NCBI RefSeq assembly: GCF_029168945.1
Contig: NC_083603.1
Coordinates: forward strand, 32,647,396-32,711,395
Reading direction: 5' to 3'
DNA: 64,000 nt
From: Cannabis sativa
Lineage: Eukaryota; Streptophyta; Magnoliopsida; Rosales; Cannabaceae
The translations under genes were made by a program, and so were the position numbers. A model generated the notes under the pieces. The model did no database searches. It was not told where the DNA came from and worked only from the letters and a program-made list of their open reading frames with translations. Below, one piece after another: positions 36,001-48,507 of the stretch (its first letter is position 1; every line of letters starts with the position of its first letter).

Positions 36001-36601
36001 CGAGATGGGAGAAAGGAAGTACTTGGGTCCAGAGTTGGTGCAGAAGACCAATGAAGCTATTGATAAGATCAAGGCTCGGATGCTTGCAGCTCAAAGCAGG
36101 CAGAAAAGTTATGCTGATCCGAAGCATAGAGATGTTACATTTCAGGCAGGGGAACATGTTTTCCTGCGGGTTTCACCAATGAAGGGTATTAGACGCTTCG
36201 GGAAGAAGGGTAAGTTAAGCCCTAGGTTCATTGGGCCATTTCAGATACTTGAGAAGGTCGGGCAGGTAGCGTATCGGCTAGCCTTACCACCAGCACTACC
36301 GGCTGTTCATGACGTATTTCACATTTCCATGTTAAGGAAATACGTGTCAGACCCGACTCATGTCTTGAGTTATGAAGCCCTTGAACTACAGTTAGACTTA
36401 ACCTATGAAGAACAACCTGTACAGATTTTGGATAGAAAGGAAAAAGTTCTTCGGAACAAGACTATTGCACTGGTTAAGGTGCTCTGGAGGAACAGTAAGG
36501 TGGAAGAAGCCACCTGGGAATTAGAGTCAGATATGAGAACTCAACATCCAGAGCTATTCAGGTTAGATTTCGAGGACGAAATCCTTTTAACGGGGGGATA
36601 A
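33065..36601 (+). CDS. Ty3/gypsy (Tekay/Del-type) pol polyprotein of element I
   Basis: This is an open frame of 1178 codons. The frame is in fact open from 32843, and 33065 is simply its first ATG, inside the gag zinc knuckle, so this is not a natural start. Domains in order: protease with DSGA (residues 59-62); reverse transcriptase with [13 protein letters not shown] and catalytic FIDD (393-396); RNase H (CDAS, Asp 542; [10 protein letters not shown]); integrase with zinc-binding [10 protein letters not shown] (His 752) and CLTC (789, 792) and catalytic Asp 822, Asp 883, Glu 919; C-terminal chromodomain (about 1115-1165, [16 protein letters not shown]). Together these would process the polyprotein, copy the RNA and insert the cDNA. 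The chromodomain suggests targeting to particular chromatin. All key residues look intact, in contrast to gag and to element H. Activity is unknown. Confidence 0.95.
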   Translation: MVGHFKKDFPQAKKEEPKAEVKPVPARVFAITQADAAASPSVVTGQLPVNNLLFIVLFDSGATRSYVATRVIDLLGRPCDILERGFGTLMPSGELVISNRRVRSMPIRIEDRELSTDLIELRLIEFDIILGMDFLSKYSASIDCKRKMVTFQPEGEDPFVYVGSVQGSRIPVISVLRARDLLCNGCVGFLAVVFDSSRPETFGPGEVRVVKDFLDVFPEELPGLPPQREIEFVIDLAPGVEPVSKTPYRMAPAELKELKMQLQGMLDIGFIRPSVSPWGAPVLFVKKKDGSLRMCIDYRELNKLTIKNKYPLPRIDDLFDQLQGKTVFSKIDLRSGYHQLRIREDIPKTAFRTRYGHYEFLVMSFGLTNAPAAFMDLMNRVFKDFLDNCVIVFIDDILVYSQSEEEHEHHLRMVLQRLRDHKLYAKFKKCEFWLYEVSFLGHIVGKNGIMVDPNKVESVKNWSRPKSVTKVRSFLGLAGYYRRFVEGFSKLSMPLTELTKKNQRFVWSDKCETSFQELKQRLITAPVLALPSDQEKFVVYCDASRQGLGCVLMQADRVIAYASRQLKDYEQRYPTHDLELAAVVFALKIWRHYLYGEKCEIYTDHKSLKYFFTQKDLNMRQRRWLELVKDYDCEILYHPGKANVVADALSRKGPGQVCTTVMIAPQLASEMVSAGIEFVVGKLHNLTLQSDLLERIRKAQLEDPELVKVRDEAVAGRPRGFSVSNSGMLLYKARVCVPSVDELKKEILDEAHTTPYSLHTGTTKMYQDLKPYFWWYGMKRDVVDYVSKCLTCQQIKAEHQRPAGLLQPLVLPEWKWEDIAMDFVTRLPRTTGMYDSVWVIVDRFTKSAHFLPVKVTYSVDQYAELYVKEIVRLYGAPKSIVSDRDPKFTSKFWVSLQKAMGTKLKFSTAFHPQTDGQSERTIQILEDLLRACVMDFEGSWSKYLPLIEFSYNNSYQSTIGMAPYEMLYGRKCRSPIHWDEMGERKYLGPELVQKTNEAIDKIKARMLAAQSRQKSYADPKHRDVTFQAGEHVFLRVSPMKGIRRFGKKGKLSPRFIGPFQILEKVGQVAYRLALPPALPAVHDVFHISMLRKYVSDPTHVLSYEALELQLDLTYEEQPVQILDRKEKVLRNKTIALVKVLWRNSKVEEATWELESDMRTQHPELFRLDFEDEILLTGG

Positions 36602-36602
36602 T
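36592..36602 (+). other. Polypurine tract of element I
   Basis: GGGGGGATAAT lies immediately before the 3' LTR start TGTAATGACC and overlaps the pol stop codon. Confidence 0.85.
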
Positions 36603-38691
36603 TGTAATGACCGCTCTAGTAATTTGGATTAGTAAGGGCAATTAGCACTAATTTTAATTATTTTATTATTATTTGTGAATTAATTTAATTATGGACCCCA
36701 ATATTTAGAAATAAATATTAGAGTTATAATTTCTCAATTCCGGAGATTTATTAAACTCTAGGGGTATTATTTAGTTTATATGTGTAATACGTTATTGTTG
36801 TAATTTTTGCTCGGCGACAACGGAAAATGCGATGGATGGCTAGATTGATCACATGGGTAAGTTTAGAACCTTATTTCATAGTGGGAAATATTTTAGAGAA
36901 AATAAATTATTGGGATTGAGCGGGGTTAAGGAAATTGACCATTTTACCCCTAGCTTTTGAAAATACCTAAGTTTGATGTAAATGGCATTTTAGTCTTTTA
37001 TGGGGGGATTAGGTGGCTAATTTTATGAATGACACCTAGTCATTTTTGGGTAGCAAGGATTTAATTAAATCCATTTTCCAAGTTAGGAAAGTCAAAAAAA
37101 AAAAAAAAGAAAGAAAAGAAATTGGAAAATTAGAAAATTGGTGAGAAGCTCTTTCTTCTCTCTCTCTCTCTCTCTTCGAAGGCAGCAAGAACAAGGGAAG
37201 GGGCTGGGATTTTTCCGTGTTTTCAGCCATAGATTCAAGGGGAATCAACCTAAGGTAAGCTCTAATGAAACTCTTCTTTAGTTTTCAAGTTTTAAGTTTA
37301 GGTTGAATATGTGAAATTGAATTTCAGGGGCTGTTAGGGTTAGAAATGATTAGGGTTCGAATTTTATAGTGTATTTGAGTTAAATTAGGTTCCTAGCAGC
37401 TGGTTTTGATGCTTGGTGTTAGTTCTAAGCAAGCTTGAGTTTTGAAACTCAAGCTTTGAGCTTTAATGGCAATTTGAATTACAATGGTTTGTTCTGTGAA
37501 ATACTGCCTGGATTTTATTGTTTATGCATTGAATAGGTGCTCTGGAAGGTTTCATGGCAATTGGTGGAAGATTGAGCAACAAATGAAAAGTTTGGGGAAT
37601 ACTGGTGCAAACTGGCTAGCCGGTTTGCAGTGCCACAAAAACCGGCTAGCCGGTTTTGGCAGGGTTCCCCGGGCCTTTCATTTTCTCAATTCTTGCCATT
37701 TCGATGCCTCGGTTGGGTGTTTCCCCATTTCCAGAGTTAGAATAACCTATTAAGAGTATAACAGAACCTAGGGTTTTGGTTTTGGGTTTCCCGGGATTAG
37801 GGTTTTAATCATGTGACTTACCCAGTTTCAATATGTGATTAGGGCATCCATCTAGCACGAGAATTCCGTTCAGGTCGGCCAGCACACTTGAATTCGGAAA
37901 ACAGGTAAGAACTGTGTATAATGTATGATGTGATTATCTGAATGTATGTATGTGTTAATATGTATACATGCTTATTTGTTGTGATTCATACACTACCAAC
38001 ACCTGTACGGTTGTGGTACGAAGTGCATTGGTAAGGTGTATGATGTTTGGAAGTACGTCATAGTGTTACCAACACTTGCACGGGAAGGTACAAGGTGTCT
38101 GTGGTACAACACTAGATAGTACTCAAGGTGCGGTCATACCCTACCTACACTAATACGAAGGTATACTGAGTGCATGTGGTACATGGTACATGGTCGTATC
38201 CTAGTTAGAACGTTCATACTCATCTGTTAAGCTCTGTAAATAGGTGTATGGGCGCCTATTTATAGGTCGGAAATTATATGATATATTATATGCATTTCTT
38301 ACTGAGTCTGTTGACTCACAGTTTCTGCTTCCATGTGTAGGTAAAGGAAAGGCTAAGGCTGAACAGGAATGAACCTGAGCTCGGGTGAGATTGTACATGT
38401 CAAGCAGCGCGACCTGGAGTGTTCAGTCTCGGGACATCTGGGAGTTGTATCTTGAAAGTCGCTGTGCGACCTGTAAATCTGTGTATTTTGGAATGTATAT
38501 TTTGAAAAGTAAATTTTATAAAGTTTAAAAAAGGGATCCCGGCACTTGTAAATATTTTATTAAATTACAAAGTTTAGTATTTAATGCAAAAGTTTTAATT
38601 TGACACATTTTTCGAGAAATTTCTTTGATTAGCAAAGATTGCACAATAATTGAAAAAGCACTGTAGCGTGCCTTAGCATTAGGGCGTTACA
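36603..38691 (+). mobile_element. Ty3/gypsy element I, 3' LTR
   Basis: This 2089-bp LTR runs from TGTAATGACC to GGGCGTTACA and is followed by the target copy TCACC (38692-38696). It differs from the 5' LTR only at scattered bases and in a poly-A tract (about 37095), implying recent insertion. Confidence 0.96.
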
Positions 38692-38839
38692 TCACCGGCT
38701 CAACAGGGACATGCTGGTTTCCACTGCCTCGACCGCGACCTCGACCACGAGCACCTCCTCGCCCCCGACCTCTAGCTCGGTCTCTTACAGCCGCTCTTTC
38801 ATTCAACCGAGTTGATCTTCTGGGTTCACCGTTTTCCAT
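38692..38839 (-). pseudogene. Element H gag, N-terminal fragment
   Basis: The likely start is ATG at 38839 (MENGEPRRSTRLNERAAV), followed by an Arg/Gly-rich tract (RARGRGRGGARGRGRGRG) up to HVPVEPV. There element I is inserted, and the frame resumes at 29607. An upstream ATG at 38935 would add 32 hydrophobic residues that do not look like Gag. Confidence 0.8.
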
Positions 38840-39366
38840 CAAATCCCTTAACTTGTTCTTCAAAAGAAAGGAGATGGTAGCGGTAAGAAAAATAACCAAA
38901 GATGTATCTCGCTCAAAAAGAAAATATCTATACACTAAATTATATAAACTTAAAAAAAACGTAAATCATCAAGCAACAATTCACCATGTAAAATAAATAA
39001 ATAAATAATCTTCACTCATATAAAAAAAATTACACTAATAAGAAAATAGTTTGAGTTATACTAAAATTCTAACTCCGAAGAATCAGTTAATTGTTTCGAT
39101 TAACCATACCCTAAACTTCTAGCTAACTAAAGGAAAATCTAAAGCTAAAGACTAAACCAAGCTAAGTGTCTATTCATCCCCATGCCAGGATTAATTTTAT
39201 CTATATCCTCTATTAACTCTGCACAACTCAAAATAAATACCAGCTTGCAATTAACTAAATTTAACATATAGGACATAACATAAATAAAGCATACATACTT
39301 GATGGCAAGTTGATCCTTTGCAGCGATGGTGTGTATGTCGCGTGAATTCAAGATCAATGTAACTGT
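38840..39366 (-). other. Leader of element H
   Basis: AT-rich DNA between the gag start and the primer binding site. No gene is seen; a 70-codon frame here is unsupported. Confidence 0.7.
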
Positions 39367-39379
39367 GGCCCTGGTACCA
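39367..39379 (-). other. Primer binding site of element H
   Basis: On the minus strand: TGGTACCAGGGCC, two changes from TGGTATCAGAGCC, two bases from the 5' LTR. Confidence 0.85.
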
Positions 39380-39381
39380 TT

Positions 39382-41441
39382 TGTAACGCCCTTACTTACG
39401 TAAAATAAGATGCCATAAATAAACTGGCATTAAGATACTAATGTTGCCTTTATTAAAAAAAAAATTAACAATTTTCAAAACATGGGTACCCAGTTAAAAA
39501 TAAAGTATTACTACTTAGGTAAAAGTAATAGAAAATTTAAACGACAACATCCTCGATAAGTTTAATAAATTTTTAAAAAAAAGACTTTCAGCGGAAGATG
39601 GCCAAGACCACACGCAGTTACATGATCACACGAGATACACCCCATGTTGCCCAGACTCAACTTGTCACCGAAAGCTTACAGGCTTACTTATCTGCACATA
39701 GGGGGTAAATAAGGGGTGAACTGCAAAGCCCAGTAAGGAAAAACAAAATACTATGTACCAGCATTCACACATCATAGCACAAACATATACATCAAACATA
39801 CAACAAACTAATCATAAGTATAAATAGAGGCAGCCACACAAATACTGAAATACCACACACTCACACTCCAGCTTCCATACAAATCGGGAGTGTCTTACGT
39901 TCTTAACCAGAACGCAGTGCCAATAACTAGTGCACCTTTACGTACACTGCCTCACTTACCACATCACCATACATGTGTAGTTGCCAACCACTTCCAAGTA
40001 CCTGGAACATAATTAAACAGCCATATACAATCCATCGACAAAACACTATTTCACCGAAACCATCACATTCCACAGTTTCAATACAATTTATTCAAGTAGT
40101 CATACTAGGTACTCAAACCATATAAAAAGCAAGTATAAAGTATAATTATTTTTCCTTACCTCAACTCCGCTGTAATTAACTCCTACGATACCTTCTAGGC
40201 CCTATAACAATTAGTGAAACCCTTAGTCCACCGATAAACTCAATATATTTATTACTCTTACTGTACAGCAAGTTTAGCTTAGAATTTGACTCATAAAACG
40301 TTTGAATTAGAAGTCCTACTGTTCACAAAGTTTTTAGTTAATCGAAAAACCTTTCTAACGGTATAAAGATCATCAAAATCGGAGTTATAACCTAGGAGTT
40401 ATGCATATTTTCTCAAAATAGTTTCTTTAAAATCCTGGATCATGCCGATTTCTGAATACCGCCCAAAATAAAAGTTTTAAAAATAGTTACATCCCGATCT
40501 AGACAATACTTCCTTCATAGAAAATGTAGCTATTTTCCTAAGCTTAAAAAAGAGATAAAGATCTTTTAAAATGGATCAAAAGTGAGAGAGATATTGAATT
40601 TTTACTGAAGACACTTTTTCTAAAACAAAACTTAAAACGAAATATCCTAACCGAGTAAAGATACTAACTTTTGACTGATAAGAACTCCGAATTAGGAAAA
40701 TGTTTCTTCAAAAAAAAAATATGGATTATTGAATTATCTTTCTAACAGTACAAGAATCACTGGAAAATAATAGATATCGAGAGAGATATCATACTTTTAC
40801 TTAAGCAATATCGGAAGGAAATTTAAAAAAAAAACTGTAATTCGATAGTCAGTGTAAAACATGAATTTTTTGACATTGAAATAATCAGAATTAGGAAAGA
40901 GTTTCTTCATGAAAAATGTAGAAAATTAAATTAACTTTAAAACGGTACCTAGATCACTGAAAACGGATATACGAGAAAAGAGATATGGTAGTTTTATGAA
41001 AGCCTATTTCTCTAAAAATGAAAATAAAAACAACTACGAATTTTACCTGAAGATTTCGAAGACACGGAACGATGATCGGTTGATTGCTGACCCTGAAGCT
41101 CTTAAGATTAAAACAATTAATTTGGTGCAATAGAGAGGATAAAAAAAATTGAGAGATGGTGAGAATAAAAGAATACGATACTATTTGGCTGCTAGGGTTC
41201 TAGAGTATATACGTATATAACATATCGTATAATAGGTTTAAATTTAAAAATAAAAATCTAACTAATCAGATAAAATTATGCTGATTTAAATTTAAATTTT
41301 AAATTTTAAACTAACTAATATAATGCTTCACTATTTATTTATCTTACTATTTAATATATATATCATTTTTTTTTTCTTTTTCCCACCCACACACACGCAC
41401 AGCAACAAAAACAAAAACAAAAGATATTATTAATAATGATG

Positions 41442-41505
<64 letters not shown>

Positions 41506-41581
41506 TAATAATAATACTAATATAATTGTATCACACTTAATATACCAAATACCAATATATGTATATAAACTGGATATTACA
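39382..41581 (-). mobile_element. Ty3/gypsy element H, 5' LTR
   Basis: A 2200-bp LTR highly similar to 22879-25050, followed by target copy TTTTT (41582-41586). A longer AAT microsatellite (about 41437-41516) accounts for most of the length difference. Confidence 0.95.
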
Positions 41582-43397
41582 TTTTTATATGTAGGAAATG
41601 AATAAAAAAGGAAAAAGTTATTCTAAACTAGGGAATTATTCCGCGCTGCGCGCGGTTTTTTATAATAATGGTAATGCTTTTAGTTTGCTAAATTATTGTA
41701 CAAAAAATGATGATATAGTATAAAATATGACTTTGTATTGTGAGAATTATAAAATTTTGAATTTTTTTAAAAGAAACTTAAAGAACTAATTTACGCTTGA
41801 GGCGATCTTATAATCTTTTTAGTTTGCTTAATTATTGCACCAAAAAAGTGATATCACATATGGCAATATATTTTTCGTCTCCAAAAGTATACACTTCTTT
41901 TTCTTCATCATGATCATAATAATAAATGTCAACAATAGTATACAAATCTTACAACAAAAATAACAAAAATTATGTTGTTGAGAATAAAGAGAATAACCAT
42001 AACTAAGAATCTCAAATTAAGAATAGTGGCGAGTTGCTTTCAATGAGCAAAATAAAAAAGCAATCCAATCAAGCACACACAAACAACACTAAAATAAATT
42101 CATAAACCTCACAATAAAAATATAAAACTCTTCATAAAAAAAAAAAACATTAGTTAATTAAAAAAAGAAAAAAAAAACAAAAAAAAAAACAAAGAAGTCT
42201 ATCGAGCTTCATGAGCTCAAAATCATATTCTTTCACTAATTAAAAACTTACGCGAGTATCTATTTTTATTTTTTTTTTCTTTCAAATACTAAATATATAT
42301 TTGTTAATTATTATTAGGAATAGAATATAAATTGGCAAATAAACTATGCATTAAAGATATTAATTAATACACATTTACATCGTTAATATAATTGTATTAT
42401 TATAATTACCATAAATATCTATCTAATATAATGGTGAAAGTATCATCTATATATATTAATAACACATAAACTATATGTAATAAATAGAATATATACATGT
42501 TTACATATAAAATATTATAATTATATATTATATATTATTATAACTACTATAACTCACAATATTAATTGTTAGCTTATTTAACTCTTAAGCTATTATTTTA
42601 ATTTAAAATTAATTTATTATATGATTACTTTTTTCCGTTACTTGTTTAATTAAAAAACTACACATAAGTGCAGAACAATCATGTACTATTAAATTTTTAT
42701 ATTAGACTTTTCATATTTAGTTGATACACTTAATAAATAATAAAAAACTTATAGATGGTAAACACAATAAAAATTAAGAGATGGTAAGTATGTTACCTAC
42801 ATTAACTTTTTTTAATGTATATTAATTATTTATTAAATTAGTTAACTGTTACAAAGAAGTATTTGTTAAAACATAAAATAGTGAGACAAAAATATAGAAT
42901 AAAATGTTTTTAGGATGTTAACTCATTAATTATAGTTGTGTGAGTCTTGTACGTGATTGATTAATAAGAAGCAGTTATATATAATTTTGAATACAAATAG
43001 ATATTATACTTTACACAGTTTTGATAAATATATATATCCTTTTAATGATTTTAGTTAATTTGCTTAGCCTTACGCAAGGAAAAGAGAAAGGTTTATTAAG
43101 GTTTTTGTAACTATTGTAATTATAACTTTAAATACTAATTTAATTCATTATAAAAACTCATATTGCCACCTCATTTTACAAACCACATTCATAACGTATT
43201 ATAAATTATATATGGTAAATTACGAATAAAAAATTGAAAAATTAGAAAAATTGAAAAATAAAGGAATATGAAACAAACCTCTTAGATACTACTACACTTT
43301 TATATCTTATTATAGACTATAGATAGTACACATATTAGTTAGTAATTACCCATATAAAGTAATAACTCTTAAAACTCTTTAGTTATTTATATATCTA
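41582..43397. other. AT-rich Helitron-type DNA with 3' terminus K
   Basis: No gene. On the minus strand a second Helitron-type 3' end is present: hairpin CCGCGC-GCA-GCGCGG (41641-41655), then a spacer and CTAG at 41628-41631, with A at 41627. The hairpin stands out as the only GC-rich sequence nearby. Homopolymeric A tracts occur near 42130-42195. The 5' end belonging to this terminus is not resolved. Confidence 0.5.
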
Positions 43398-43427
43398 CTA
43401 GTAGAGACACACGTGCTCCGCACGTGT
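43398..43427 (-). other. Helitron 3' terminus N
   Basis: On the minus strand: 8-bp stem ACACGTGC, loop GGA, GCACGTGT (43409-43427), spacer, CTAG (43398-43401), preceded on the plus strand by A. The adjacent TCTCTACTAG is also reminiscent of a Helitron 5' TC start. Confidence 0.55.
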
Positions 43428-43545
43428 ATCAAATTAAATGTAATTTTATGTATAAATTTTAATAATTTTAAAAATTTATAAGTTTGGTTTTTTTTTTTTA
43501 TAATAAATAAAAGACACTTGTATAAGCAAATGTGTATTTTTTTTA

Positions 43546-43914
43546 GAGTAAATACTATTTTAGATCCTATATTTTGTAAAAGTTATTCATTACTCTCTGT
43601 TTTGTTAAATGATAAAATAGACCATGTATTTTTTAAAATTATACAAATAGGACCTTGAACTAATTTTTTATCAAAATAAATCTTAATAATAATCTGATCT
43701 ATAGTTGTTATGACAAAACTAGTTACATTTTCTGTATCTATTCGTGTTAAAAATTGTCTTAAAGTTGGTTATATTAAAAAATAAAATTATTAATAATAGA
43801 GCTTAAGGTCCTATTTTTACCATTTTGAAAAATAGTCTATTTTGTCATTTAACAAAATAGATGGCCCAATAGCTAACTTTTGCAAAACACGAGGTCTAAA
43901 ATGGTATTTATCCG
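43546..43914. mobile_element. MITE with long inverted repeats (Mutator-like)
   Basis: This 369-bp element has arms of about 110-120 bp that are imperfect inverted repeats (AAATACTATTTTAGA at left, complement of TCTAAAATGGTATTT at right). It has T-rich flanks TTTTTTTTA (43537-43545) and TTTTTTTA (43915-43922), consistent with an 8-9 bp target duplication. Non-coding. Confidence 0.7.
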
Positions 43915-43922
43915 TTTTTTTA

Positions 43923-46900
43923 TTGTCTTTTTTATTAAATAAAATAATAAATAAATTATTTCTAGGATTGAAGTAAATTTTTAATTTTAAAAAAGAAGTA
44001 TTTTAAAAATATAATTTAAGTTACAAAGAGAAATTATTATAGAGAAGATTATAAAAAAAAAATTGAAAGGATTAATAAAAAATGTTAATAGGAGGGAAAG
44101 ATTAAGATTCACTTAAATATTTATGTATATTTGGTTGTTATTTATTTATTTATTTTGTGGTTATCAAAATAATGAATTTTTTTCTTGTATTTTAATATCT
44201 AGTAAAGGCTAGTTGTGTAATTTACTTAGTGGAAAACTCAAAACTATTCTCATTTTTATAGAGGTTATAGATATATACTTTGTATATAGTACATATGTTA
44301 TATTATATTTTTAATTTTTTTCTCAAAATTAATAATGAAAAAGTATGAGAATATAACTTGTATTTTTATCTTTCTTTATTAACAAACTAAAATCATCCTT
44401 AATTTTCTTTTTTATGGAATACTTATATTTAAATTTGTCACAATTTACTTACTTACAACTCTTTTCAATCCAAGTGATTATAACCAATTTTGATATTTAT
44501 TTATTTTTTCCAAAAGTTAATATTCTTAATTTAATCTCATACTCATAAAATGAATAAAAAATAATATAAATTTTAAAGTAAGCTCTTAATTTATTGAAGG
44601 ACATGAGCTCATATAGAATAAGACCTTCTAATGTTACTCAAATTTTCTTAATATTTAAAATTAGGACACCTTACTAATTTTTGTTGCTATTATTATTTAA
44701 AAAATAAAATATTATGCATTAGCTACCTTGGAACAGATCAACAATATGATACATCAAAACATATAACAATTCTTTTTGAAAAATAAGAAGAATACATACA
44801 ATCTCAAAAGTATACCAAACTCATGAATCATGAATTCACCTTCCTAGTTTCATTAATTTGTTTGGAACAAAGCAAAAAATGATAAAAATCAATAAGATGC
44901 TTGTGGACAAAAAAAATATAGAAATACATATGTAAAAATAAGGCGTTGGAGGGATTTGGCCAATATATTATGATATCCTTGTCAAGCTGCTCGAAGATTT
45001 GTAGAACTAATAGATTGCGTTTAAAAATTCGACAATGATTGAGAAACCTTGATGATTATTGAAGGAATTAGAATAATATCGTGTGAAAAAATCTTTGGTG
45101 ATAGGAATAGTAAAGGAAAGTAAGAAAAAAAAATGTATACAATAATGTTTTTGTTGGGTCTTTGGTTGCAAGAATATACACTATATATACTATTTGAATT
45201 ATGGATTAAAGGTCCATGCATCTTCTTATATAAGCAAGGTTTTTGATCTTTGATATACATTTCATTAATATCCTCTTCCTCATCTCTTTTAAATTATTTT
45301 TCAGTTATATGTCTCATTACATTAATCAGGGAGGTAGAAGGTTGTGAATAATAGTATTTATAAATTACTCTTTAATAATAAAATAGATAATTGGCAAATT
45401 TGTATTGAAAGACAATAAAATTAAAACTGAAAAAATAAATGTAGACACATTATCACGTTTAGACTTTATCTTTAGTTATATAATTAAATGTACATTAAAC
45501 TTTTAGATTAAAACTGAAAATATTAATGTATGTACATAGATTATCAAATAGAAAAAGTAATTAAACAAATTAAATAAATAACAAAAATTAATAAAATAAA
45601 GAATAGCCAAGAAAATATATATATAGACCGCCACCTCAATTGTTTGATACTTTCCTTTATATATTGTTATGAGAATGAATTGGATATAAAAAAAATCTAA
45701 ATTATAAATTAATAATAATAATAGAATAGGAGTTATGAGAATGAATATGCACATAATAATAATGGAATAGGAGTTATAAGATTGAATAGACGCTCATAAA
45801 TAAAATTAGATAAATCTTAGAAAAACCATAAAATAGAAAAATGACAATATATACTAAAAAGGATAGAATGCCATGTCACATACCCCAACAATACAATTAT
45901 ATAGAATCTTTATATATATATATATGTAAATAGATTGAAGAGGTTTTGTTTATTTATTTTAAAGAACGAAAAAAATAGATATACAATTTCATTGCTCTTA
46001 AGAGTAATTATAAATTTATAAAATTGCTATGAAATATTATTAATATTTTTTGAGGATGCCACCTAAACTATATGGTGATTTCCTTTTTTTTAAGGTATAA
46101 TCACTATTTTGTTATGAATATATGATATTTTTTGTGTTTAATAAATAAAAATTAAATATACTTATTTTTTATAAGGAATGCCAATAGTTTTAAAATGCTA
46201 TAAATTAATGTGCATATAAATAAATAATTTTTTACTATTACATATTTAATGCATTCATATGCTTTAATTTGATTTTTATTGAAAAAATGTGTTAAGCTCT
46301 TAAAAAATAGAAAAAATAGAATAAAAAATATAAAGGATGCCACCTAAACTATTTGGTGCTTTCCTTTATATATATATAATTATAATTTATGTAGTTATTT
46401 GAATTCATTCTTAATTGAAATTTGAAAATATTATTTGTTATCTGATCAGATCTAATATAAATATAATTCACTTCAATTGTAATTAAATATCTAATTATAT
46501 AATAAAACTGGATTAGTTTGTGTGTAACACAATCATAAATAGTTTAATCAAATTACAATAATAATAATTAAGATTATGTACAACTCATTGAGATATTTAG
46601 TTTTTTATAGTTGTAAATTATTATTATTAAGTTCTTCATATTTTGATAGTTTTTTTTATTATTATTATTTGAAATTATTTTATATTTCGATAATTAATTA
46701 TTAATAGCTGTAAATTTGTGAAAATAAAATATTATGTCACCACAACACCATAAGCAGAATAACTTTTTGAGTAATTATTTATGAAAATGGATAATATATA
46801 TTTCATTTCATAATAATATAATAAATATATTAGAAAAAGAACTATTTATTCCAATAGCTAATTCTACATATATATTTTTTTTTTAACAAATGGATGTTAA

Positions 46901-48400
46901 TTTAATTTTCTAATAATTATAATTATACATATCTATAATTATTATAGTGACTAAAACATATAAAATATATGTTGAAATAATAATTTCACAAAGTACATAA
47001 AATTGAAAAGTTAATAAGAAAACTATTCAAAAATTAATTAAAAAAGCTACTGATATATGGAGCTAAAAAGATTTCCAAAATTTATTATACATGATAAAAG
47101 TAAATTAAAATAATTAAAAAAGAAAAAAAAATTTAAACTCGTATAAATAAATAAAGTATATGCTAGAAAAAATTGAATAATATAAATTTTTTTCTTTCAA
47201 TTAATTGATACAAATATAACAATAAAGAAAATAAAAAATAAAATATTATCACTATATTCTTCTTTTTGCTTCATTAGTCCTTTATTCAAAAATACAACAC
47301 ATAATATATTTTTAAAAAAGAGATCGATCTCCTCCAAAACTCCTCACTCACATCTTTTATTAGTGCAATAAACTTAACTCTTAACAAAATTATCGTATTA
47401 ATTTTACTTTCAAATCAAAATCATAAAAACTAAATAATCATTTCAATATATATAATGATTGATAATACATAATAAACAAAAATTATATATATATGTATAT
47501 AAACTCATGAATAAGATTGTAAAATGTAGACTCTCTCTATAGTAATCATTTCTATTTATATGTACATGGAAGATTTACTCCTCAATATGAATTTGAAAAA
47601 AAAAATTATCATATGTGAGAATGAGAAATATAATATTTATTTATACACTATACGTTCATAATACATTATAATAGATAAAAATTAAAATATATTAATATAT
47701 GTATAAATAAATACCTCATGAATAAGATAAAAAAAATGTAAAATCCTTCTATAGGAATCATTCCTATTCATTCATATGAAGCATTACTTAACATTATTAA
47801 TTTAATAAACAAAAATATCACATAAACAAAAATATCATATGTGAGATTGAGAAATATGATACTTATTTATAGTTGTTATACATAAAGAAGGAGAGAGAGG
47901 TGGTGTGGTGGAAAATGAATAGTTTTCTAATAGAGTGTAAATTAATAAATATTAATTATTGTAAATTAAAAATTTGATGTTACATGCATAAACAATAATT
48001 TTATTGGAGAAGATGATAAGTTTTGTGGATATAAATATTAAATTACACAAAAAATAATACTATACATTAAATTTGTGCTATTAAATTTTTCGGTTATTTT
48101 ATAATTATATTAATGTTAAATAATTTTATTAGAGAAGATGATAAGTTTTGTGGATATAAGTATTAAATTACACAAAAAATAATACTATACATTAAATTTG
48201 TGCTATTAAATTTTTCGGTTATTTTATAATCATATTAATGTTAATAATGAATTGCTATGAAATAAATTATAAAAATTAAAATATGAAATAAAAATTCAAG
48301 TTAACTATAAAAAAGATAAATTAGAAAGAAAGAAAGAAAAGATGCCACATAAACTCTTAAATGCTTTTTTTTTTTTTTTTATATATATATATTGATATTG
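43923..48400. other. AT-rich non-coding region with Helitron-like subterminal motifs
   Basis: No supported gene; short frames (for example 45021-45260, 45503-45754) are low-complexity. Four versions of a motif GCCACCTAAACT then GGTGCTTTCCTTT lie near 45630, 46050, 46333 and 48338. Similar sequence is known to me near Helitron 5' ends in plants, so this may be a stack of truncated Helitrons. A diverged direct repeat about 211-226 bp apart spans 47504-47880. Confidence 0.4.
47994..48243. repeat. 125-bp tandem duplication
   Basis: Two head-to-tail units (47994-48118, 48119-48243), each with GAGAAGATGATAAGTTTTG and TTTTTCGGTTATTTTATAA. They differ at only a few bases, so the duplication is recent. 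Confidence 0.9.
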
Positions 48401-48507
48401 ATATGTAGGATTTTTATTGGTGCTTTTAATATATGTAGGAAAACGCACCGTTTAGGTTGACGTTTGAGTGAATAGTAAATTTATTGGTTCTTTTAATATA
48501 TGTAGGA
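48401..48507 (-). repeat. Three clustered TATGTAGGA ends (candidate Helitron 5' termini)
   Basis: On the plus strand TATGTAGGA ends at 48410, 48440 and 48507. The last two share CTTTTAATATATGTAGGA, 67 bp apart. On the minus strand each would begin TCCTACATA. T follows 48410 and 48507, as Helitron insertion requires. Confidence 0.45.

Larger units (their letters stand above)
20169..48507 (-). mobile_element. Helitron-like element J with nested insertions (right end tentative)
   Basis: The 3' end on the minus strand is well formed: a hairpin (20180-20194, ACGTGC, loop GTT, GCACGT), then an AT-rich spacer and CTAG at 20169-20172. It is preceded by A at 20168, as expected for insertion between A and T. 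The 5' end must begin TC on the minus strand. The best candidate is TCCTACATATATTAAAAG ending at 48507, followed by T. Within it are solo LTR O, gypsy element H (with I inside) and at least two more Helitron-type ends. No Rep/helicase frame is seen, so it would be non-autonomous. The right limit is uncertain because two further TATGTAGGA ends lie close by (48410, 48440). Confidence 0.45.

Noticed and set aside
22879..41581. Treating 22879-41581 as one giant gypsy element
   Set aside because: Internal LTR pair with its own TCACC duplication and opposite-strand pol show two nested elements.
43398..48400. Possible host gene in the long interval between Helitron ends
   Set aside because: Extremely AT-rich, only short low-complexity frames, no exon-like or domain signal that I can recognise.
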